The position numbers were made by a program, and so were the translations under genes. Source: CAYRVX01 sp964642165 (GTDB lineage: Bacteria > Planctomycetota > Phycisphaerae > SM23-33). Taken from it: 20,228 bases of DNA. Positions 8,085 through 13,382 of this stretch are shown in pieces. How positions within the stretch are numbered: the first letter of the stretch is position 1; each line of letters begins with the position of its first letter. The notes under the pieces are model-generated. The model had not been told where the DNA came from. It did not search any database and was given only the letters and a program-made list of their open reading frames with translations. Where the stretch lies: the NCBI GenBank assembly GCA_964642165.1, contig CAZXOC010000122.1:1-20228 (forward strand), read 5' to 3'.

Positions 8085-10403
8085 CTATATCCACAGCTTC
8101 ATCCGGATCCAGTTGATGAACCGGCGGGTGAAGATGTACCCGTAGCTCCGCCGGTCGATGTTGATCTTGCCGACGCCTTCCATGCCCGGGCGGAAGATGC
8201 TCGGCATGCGCAGCAGCCGCACCCGGACCTTGAAGACGTTCGTCTGCTCGATCACCTCGGCGACGGGGTTGATGCGCTCGACCTCGAAGGGGATGTGCTC
8301 GTCCGGTCGGGCGGTCGTGGCGATCTCGCCGGCGAGGGGGAGGCCCTCGCGGTCGGCGCGGGCCTTGGCCGTCTGCACGTCGGCGATCAGGTCCTCGGGC
8401 ACGCTCAGCTCGGCGCGAAGCTCCGTCAGCTCGGCGACCTCGAATAGCCCGTCCCCGGTCTTGACCGGCGCGCCGAGCTGCCGGCGAAGGTCGCCCGAGA
8501 CCACGTACCCGTCGATCGGCGCCACCAGCGCCGACTGGGCGATCCGCCGCTCCAACTGCCGGATGCGCCACAGGACCTCGTCCGCCTGGGCCTGGGCGAT
8601 CTGGGCGTCGGACCGTTTGTCCTCGCGCATGGCGGCCGCCACCTGCTTCAGGTAGCCGTGGCGTTGGGCCTCGGAGGCCTTCAGCTCCAGGCGAAGCTCC
8701 ACCGTCTCCAGCGTGCCGAGGACGGTCGGCCCGGGGGCGATCTGCCCGGGGTACGCCGCCACGAGCAGCATCCGGTTCAGCTCCACCAGCCGCTCGCCTC
8801 GGAGCCGGCCGTTCTCCAGGCCGTCCAGCAGGTCCTTCTGGCGGTCGGTCTGCTGGAAGTCCGGCCAGACGTCGCGGTCGTGGAAGTCCGGCTTGGCGAG
8901 GACGTCGTTCAGCGCGCGCAGGACGGCGTGGCGGGTGGGCTTGTCCGGGTCGGCCGGGGCCTCCGCCGCGGCGGCCGTGATGTGTTGGCGCGCCTCGGCG
9001 CTCAGCATCCCCCAGACCCGCCCGCCGACGGAGGCCTGCCGGGCCTGTCCCTGCGCGTGGAGCTCGCGGAGGAACTCCGGCCAGTCGAGGATGCTGTCGG
9101 CCTCCAGCCGCCAGGAGGGCTCCTCGGCGTGGGTGCCGATCACCTGGTCCCCGGGTCGGACGTAGACGTGCTTGAGGTAGCCCTCGAAGGGGGCGGGGAC
9201 GACCTTCTGGATGGTCGCTTCGAGGACGAACGGCGCCTCGGCGCGGAACTGGCCCTTGATGAAGACGAGGAAGATGATGGCGGCGCAGACGCCGAGGGCG
9301 GCCAGCTTGATCCACGTGTGCTTGGGCCCCAGCAGGACGCCGAGGCCCTTGCGGACCGTCGCCGCGGCGCGGGCACCGAACCAGCGGTCGTGCTCGTGGA
9401 GGTTCACCAGCCGGGGGGTGACCAGGTCGCAGACCAGGCGCAGGCCCTCGACCTCGTCGAAGGCGAACGGGTCGTCCTGGGACCGCTCGAGGGTCAGCAC
9501 CGCCGCCACCTCGTCGGCGCGGCGAAGGGGCACGCTCAGGACGGCGGACGGGCCGTGCCTCTTGGACAGCTCGCCCGCGGCGCGGTTGACGAAGGTGGCC
9601 TGCTCCGAGGAGGGATGCAGCACCTCGACGTCCTGGTCGAGCGCCTCCTCCATGGCGGACTCGATGTCCTGGACGAGCTTCATCTTGCGGCTGAACTTCT
9701 CCGTGTGGCTCATGCCCTTGAGATGGACGTAGCGTCCCTTGAGGAAGCCGAGGGACGCGCGCTCGCAGTCCCAGCGGGCGGCGGCCTCGTTGCAGAAGGC
9801 CATCGCCGCGCCGGTGAAGCGGTCCTGGTCGTTGACGGCGGCGGTGGTTTCCATGGCCGTGCGGAGGCGCATCAGGTCGCCCTGGCGCTGCTGGAGCGTC
9901 AGGCGCATCTCGTAGAGGCTCAGCAGGCTGACGGTCAGCTCCAGGCGCTGCTGCGCCGCGGCGAGGGTGTCGCGGTCCTGGGTGGCCACCACGAACGTCG
10001 CCAGGCCCAGCACGCCGCTGCCGCCGCGGAGGGGCAGCAGGACCAGGTGCTTGCCGGCGGGCTGACCGTACAGGTCGTCCGGGCCGTGCAGCGGGCGGAC
10101 GGCCGTCTTGCCGCCTGTGACCGCCTGGGGGGCGGACTCGGCCGACTGGGCCAGCCAGACCGGCGCCGTGGAGCCCGGCGCGGGCGGGGGATAGACGGCG
10201 AGGATCTCGGTGCTCCGGTCGGGGTTGACGCGGAGGATCGCGCCGCCTTCGGCGGCCGCCAGGTGGCACTGCACCGCCAGCAGGTTGACCAGGAACTGCT
10301 CCGGCGGGCCGTCGAAGCGGCTGAGCCGCTCGACCATCTCGACCATGGTGGGCCGTTCCCGATCGGCCGGCTGCTCGGAAACTCGCGCTGCGTCGATAGG
10401 CAT
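8085..10403 (-). CDS. GAF-GAF-TM-HlyD adaptor (membrane fusion protein with cytoplasmic sensor)
   Basis: 772 residues, ending in TAG. Two GAF-like domains (about 38-170 and 180-335) are followed by one membrane helix (about 365-383, LAALGVCAAIIFLVFI) and an HlyD/lipoyl hairpin region: EGYLKHVYVRPGDQV (407-421) and, much later, APIDGYVVSGDLRRQLGAPV. The helix puts GAF in the cytoplasm and HlyD in the periplasm. Between the two lipoyl halves, about 110 residues after the first half are not the usual coiled coil; they read as a compact helical insert of unknown function. The C-terminus (RRFINWIRMKLWI) resembles that of the next gene product (RALIQLVQRRFRV), suggesting a shared docking end. The ATG at 10403 has no clear ribosome site; a second ATG 19 codons downstream (10346) is possible. 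It follows the small adaptor gene by 25 nt. Confidence 0.82.
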   Translation of the reverse strand: MPIDAARVSEQPADRERPTMVEMVERLSRFDGPPEQFLVNLLAVQCHLAAAEGGAILRVNPDRSTEILAVYPPPAPGSTAPVWLAQSAESAPQAVTGGKTAVRPLHGPDDLYGQPAGKHLVLLPLRGGSGVLGLATFVVATQDRDTLAAAQQRLELTVSLLSLYEMRLTLQQRQGDLMRLRTAMETTAAVNDQDRFTGAAMAFCNEAAARWDCERASLGFLKGRYVHLKGMSHTEKFSRKMKLVQDIESAMEEALDQDVEVLHPSSEQATFVNRAAGELSKRHGPSAVLSVPLRRADEVAAVLTLERSQDDPFAFDEVEGLRLVCDLVTPRLVNLHEHDRWFGARAAATVRKGLGVLLGPKHTWIKLAALGVCAAIIFLVFIKGQFRAEAPFVLEATIQKVVPAPFEGYLKHVYVRPGDQVIGTHAEEPSWRLEADSILDWPEFLRELHAQGQARQASVGGRVWGMLSAEARQHITAAAAEAPADPDKPTRHAVLRALNDVLAKPDFHDRDVWPDFQQTDRQKDLLDGLENGRLRGERLVELNRMLLVAAYPGQIAPGPTVLGTLETVELRLELKASEAQRHGYLKQVAAAMREDKRSDAQIAQAQADEVLWRIRQLERRIAQSALVAPIDGYVVSGDLRRQLGAPVKTGDGLFEVAELTELRAELSVPEDLIADVQTAKARADREGLPLAGEIATTARPDEHIPFEVERINPVAEVIEQTNVFKVRVRLLRMPSIFRPGMEGVGKINIDRRSYGYIFTRRFINWIRMKLWI

Positions 10404-10428
10404 GGGGTGCTAGCTCGATCTCGCGCGG

Positions 10429-11265
10429 TCAGCGCTTGGGGCGCATCGCGGTGCGGACGGCAGGGAAGCTGACGTAGACGTGCTCGCCGGCGGGGCGCTG
10501 GGCGCGGTTGGCCACCTCGACGCGCACCGTCAAGGTCCCGCTGCCGGCGTCGGCCACCGTGGCGATGTGAATGATGTCGCCCGGCACCGGCGCCGGGCGG
10601 GCGGTGCCGTCGCCCTCGAACTCCACCTCCGCGTTGGCCTTGCCTCGCTTCAGGCGCCGGGCGTCGGCCAGCGGGACCGCCACGTCGATCCACAGCGGGT
10701 CGATCTTCACCACCTGGAGGATCTTCTCCAGCGCGTCGGCCGACTCGCCCGGCTCGACCAGCACGCGCTCCACCTTGCCGTCGATGGGGCTCAGCAGCCG
10801 CATCCGATCGACCTGGACCTTCGCCTCCCGGTACTTCCGCTGCGCCTGCTTGTGCTCGAACTGCGACAGCTCCAGCGACAGCTCGGAAATCGTCACGTCG
10901 AGCTTGGCGTGCTGGACCTCCATCTCCGTCGCGGCCCCGCGACGCAGGGCCCACTCCGTCTTCAGCAGGTCCACCTTCCGCTGGGCCAGTTGGGCCTCCG
11001 CCGCCTTGACGCGGGTCGTGTCCTCGGCCTGGGCCTTGAGCTGCTCCAGTTGGATCCGCTCCGCCTCGTCGTCCAGGCGGATCAGCTCCTGGCCGGCCTT
11101 GACGGCCTCGCCCTCCTTGACGAGCACCTTGGCCACCCGCCCCGGGCGCACGAACGACAGGACCGCGTCCTTGCTCGGACGTGTGATCGCCTCGATTCGC
11201 TGCTGCGCCCACGACGGGCAAGCCGACAGCATAATGGCAAGCGCCAAGCTCACCATGGGTTTCAT
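10429..11265 (-). CDS. Exported HlyD/RND-type periplasmic adaptor
   Basis: 278 residues, first gene of the operon. The ATG at 11265 is chosen because GGGAGG lies 6 nt upstream and it begins a signal sequence; the open frame further upstream is antisense to the activator gene. Residues 1-20 are a signal peptide ending in PSWA/QQ. LSAC at 13-16 also fits a lipobox, so it may be a lipoprotein. The two lipoyl halves are seen at VRPGRVAKVLVKEGEAVKAGQ (about 39-59, one continuous hairpin) and LSPIDGKVERVLVEPGE (158-174), separated by a helical hairpin (70-155), then a beta barrel. It is short compared with full RND adaptors (about 350-400 residues). Known role of the family: periplasmic bridging between an inner-membrane exporter and an outer-membrane channel. 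No exporter or channel of the ABC/RND/TolC type is present in the window. Confidence 0.88.
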   Translation of the reverse strand: MKPMVSLALAIMLSACPSWAQQRIEAITRPSKDAVLSFVRPGRVAKVLVKEGEAVKAGQELIRLDDEAERIQLEQLKAQAEDTTRVKAAEAQLAQRKVDLLKTEWALRRGAATEMEVQHAKLDVTISELSLELSQFEHKQAQRKYREAKVQVDRMRLLSPIDGKVERVLVEPGESADALEKILQVVKIDPLWIDVAVPLADARRLKRGKANAEVEFEGDGTARPAPVPGDIIHIATVADAGSGTLTVRVEVANRAQRPAGEHVYVSFPAVRTAMRPKR

Positions 11266-11319
11266 GAGCGTCCTCCCGGTGACCTTGTCTCGACCCGGCC
11301 GGGGATCGTCCTTCGGAAA

Positions 11320-11336
11320 AGCCAACCCACTACCAG
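11320..11336 (-). promoter_or_regulatory. Candidate sigma-54 (-24/-12) promoter of the export operon
   Basis: On the minus strand the sequence reads CTGGTAGTGGGTTGGCT. The GG of the -24 element (11334-11333) and the GC of the -12 element (11322-11321) are separated by exactly 10 nt, as required for sigma-54. The match to TGGCAC-N5-TTGCW is imperfect (TGGtAg-N5-TgGCT) but keeps the near-invariant GG and GC. Transcription would start near 11309, leaving a leader of about 44 nt before the ATG at 11265. The neighbouring divergent gene encodes a sigma-54 activator, which raises the likelihood. Confidence 0.42.
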
Positions 11337-11448
11337 TATCGCCGAATTCAGGAGGGGACACAAGCAAAAACACCAACAGGGACATATGACGCGAGGAGGC
11401 GTGGAGAGCGGCCCCGGAAACGTCGCCCGCCGCGGCCGGCGAATCCCC

Positions 11449-11478
11449 TTGACGAGCTCTCTCGCTTCGGGGCATACT
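11449..11478 (+). promoter_or_regulatory. Candidate sigma-70 promoter of the activator gene
   Basis: TTGACG (11449-11454) and CATACT (11473-11478) are separated by 18 nt and match the -35 and -10 consensus at 5/6 and 4/6 positions. A start near 11485 would give a leader of about 33 nt before the ATG at 11518. This is visual matching in GC-rich DNA, where such AT-richer hexamers are uncommon. Confidence 0.4.
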
Positions 11479-11517
11479 CTGGCGCACGTTGCGCTCCTTC
11501 CGGGAAGGGCACGGGCC

Positions 11518-13038
11518 ATGGTGCTCACCAGACACCTCTCGCCGGAGGGCCTGTCGGCCCTGGTGGATGCCTCTGCGGCGATCAACTCCGCCCGGGGACT
11601 GGATGACACCTTCGGGGCGATCGCGGGGGCGGCCGCCTCCGTCATGCGCGCCGAGGCCGCCAGCGTCATCGTGCTCGACACCGCCCGCGACAAGCAGGTG
11701 TTCCGTGCGGCCGTGGGCGACCGCTCCGATCAGCTCATCGGCGTGACGTTCGACCGTTCGGCCGGGATCTCCGGCAAGGTGCTCACCAGCGGCGAGGCCG
11801 AGATCGTCAACGACGTCACCAAGGAGAAGGCCCACTACGCGGAGATCGACGAGCTGGTGGCCTTCCACACCCGCAGCGTGATTGCGGCCCCGCTGGTCAA
11901 CAAGGGGCGGGCGCTGGGCGTCGTGGAGGTGCTCAACCCCGTCCAGGCGGACCAGTTCGGCGAGCAGGACCTCGCGTTGTGCAAGGTCTTCGCCAACCTG
12001 GCGGCCATCGCCCTGGCCAACGCCCAGCTCTACGACCGGATTCAGCGGGAGAACAGCCAACTGAAGGAGACGTACCAGATGCCCGGGGAGGTCGTGGGCA
12101 TCTCCCTGGCGATGGAGCACGTCAAGGGCCTCGTCGCCCGGGTGGCGCGGTCGTCGGCGACCGTCCTGCTGCTGGGCGAGACGGGCACGGGCAAGGAGCT
12201 GGCCGCCCGGATGATCCACAGCCAGTCCGACCGGACGGACAAGGCGTTCGTGGCCATCAACTGCGCCGCCCTCCCGGAGACGCTGCTGGAGAGCGAGCTG
12301 TTCGGCCACGAGGCCGGGGCCTTTACCGGCGCGGTCGAGCAGAAGGTCGGACGCTTCGAGCTGGCCGAAGGCGGCACGCTGTTCCTCGACGAGATCGCCG
12401 AAGTCACCCCGAGCATCCAGGCGAAGCTGCTTCGCGTCCTCCAGGAGAAGGAGATCGTCCGGATCGGCGGCACGCAGACCATCGGCTGTGATGTGCGGAT
12501 CATCGCGGCGACCAACCGCGTGCTGGCCGAGGAGATGACCCACCATCGGTTCCGGGAGGACCTCTACTACCGGCTGAACGTCTTCCCGATCGAGATCCCC
12601 CCCCTGCGCGACCGGCGAGAAGACATCCCGCTGTTGGTGGATCACTTTGTCCGGCACGTGGCCTCGGAGATGAAGATGCCGGTGCCCATCGTCTCGCCCG
12701 AGGCGATGTCCGCCCTGTGCCAGTACGATTACCCGGGGAACATACGGGAGTTGCAGAACATCCTGGAGCGGGCGTCCCTGCTGTGCTGCCGGATGGACGG
12801 GGCCTGGCCGCAGCCCGAGCCGATCGCCCCCGAGCACCTGCCGCGCGAGCTGACCGGCGGGATCCAGCCGCCGGTGGAGGGCGGATCGGCGCTGGCCGCC
12901 TCCGAGAAGGGCATGATCGTCAAGGCCCTGCGGGAGAACGACTGGAACCAGACCCGGGCGGCCAAGGCCCTGGGCATCACCCGCGACAACATCCGCTACC
13001 GCATCCGGAAGTACCACATCGAGATCCCCAAGGACTGA
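11518..13038 (+). CDS. GAF-AAA+-Fis sigma-54-dependent transcriptional activator
   Basis: 506 residues. The ATG at 11518 is preceded by GGAAGGG and begins at the expected N-terminus; the longer open frame upstream is antisense to the HlyD gene. Domains: GAF sensor (about 27-172), AAA+ (about 190-430) and Fis-type helix-turn-helix (about 462-500, NQTRAAKALGITRDNIRYRI). Key motifs are Walker A GETGTGKE (220-227), the sigma-54 contact loop GAFTGA (267-272), Walker B TLFLDEIAE (287-295) and the arginine-finger region RFREDLYYRLNVFPI. It has no receiver domain, so it is controlled by a GAF ligand or partner and not by phosphorylation. The family hydrolyses ATP to open sigma-54 promoters. Its divergent position 252 nt from the adaptor operon, with a -24/-12 candidate facing that operon, suggests local control. 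Confidence 0.95.
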   Translation: MVLTRHLSPEGLSALVDASAAINSARGLDDTFGAIAGAAASVMRAEAASVIVLDTARDKQVFRAAVGDRSDQLIGVTFDRSAGISGKVLTSGEAEIVNDVTKEKAHYAEIDELVAFHTRSVIAAPLVNKGRALGVVEVLNPVQADQFGEQDLALCKVFANLAAIALANAQLYDRIQRENSQLKETYQMPGEVVGISLAMEHVKGLVARVARSSATVLLLGETGTGKELAARMIHSQSDRTDKAFVAINCAALPETLLESELFGHEAGAFTGAVEQKVGRFELAEGGTLFLDEIAEVTPSIQAKLLRVLQEKEIVRIGGTQTIGCDVRIIAATNRVLAEEMTHHRFREDLYYRLNVFPIEIPPLRDRREDIPLLVDHFVRHVASEMKMPVPIVSPEAMSALCQYDYPGNIRELQNILERASLLCCRMDGAWPQPEPIAPEHLPRELTGGIQPPVEGGSALAASEKGMIVKALRENDWNQTRAAKALGITRDNIRYRIRKYHIEIPKD

Positions 13039-13382
13039 CCCGCCGCGCGGCGTCCCTCGCCCCCGCCCGTGCCGCGCTCCCGGCGGTCCCGTCTGACGAG
13101 CTAACCCTCCGTGCCCCACTCCCTTGCCGCGGCGCGCTCCCCGCGCCGCCGTCCCGGCCCAAACCGCGCAAGGGTTTTGCCTCCATCCCCCGCGAATCCT
13201 AGGTTTCCCTTGGGTATCGCTGGACAGGCCGTTTGGAGGGCCGAGTCCGTCCAGTTCACTTCCACGCGTCTCCGAGACGCCCCGGCGGTCATTGCGCCGC
13301 CATCTGTTCTCTAACTGACTTACTGAAAGAATCTTGCGTTTTGGGGGTGCGACGATCGGGTCGCTGACTGAGGAGCTTCGCC
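13039..13382. other. 344-nt intergenic region upstream of the LEPR-XLL gene
   Basis: No gene seen. The first half contains the GC-rich hairpin at 13129-13149. The second half (about 13300-13380) is AT-richer and presumably holds the promoter of the LEPR-XLL gene, but I find no convincing -35/-10 or -24/-12 pair. A GAGGAG ribosome site (13370-13375) lies at the downstream end, 7 nt before the GTG at 13383. Confidence 0.6.
13129..13149 (+). terminator. GC-rich hairpin after the activator gene
   Basis: A perfect 8-bp stem GCGGCGCG / CGCGCCGC with a 5-nt loop (CTCCC), starting about 90 nt after the activator stop codon. No T-tract follows directly, so it is not a classical intrinsic terminator. 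It could still slow polymerase or protect the mRNA 3' end. Confidence 0.3.

Noticed and set aside
11470..11492. Possible second sigma-54 element (TGGCGCACGTTGC) before the activator
   Set aside because: GG and GC are separated by 8 nt instead of the required 10.
10480..11517. Upstream extension of the activator frame
   Set aside because: Antisense to the HlyD adaptor; the ATG at 11518 has a ribosome site and is directly followed by the GAF region.
11266..13119. Upstream extension of the small HlyD frame across the activator gene
   Set aside because: It is antisense to the sigma-54 activator; the ATG at 11265 has a good ribosome site and starts a signal peptide.
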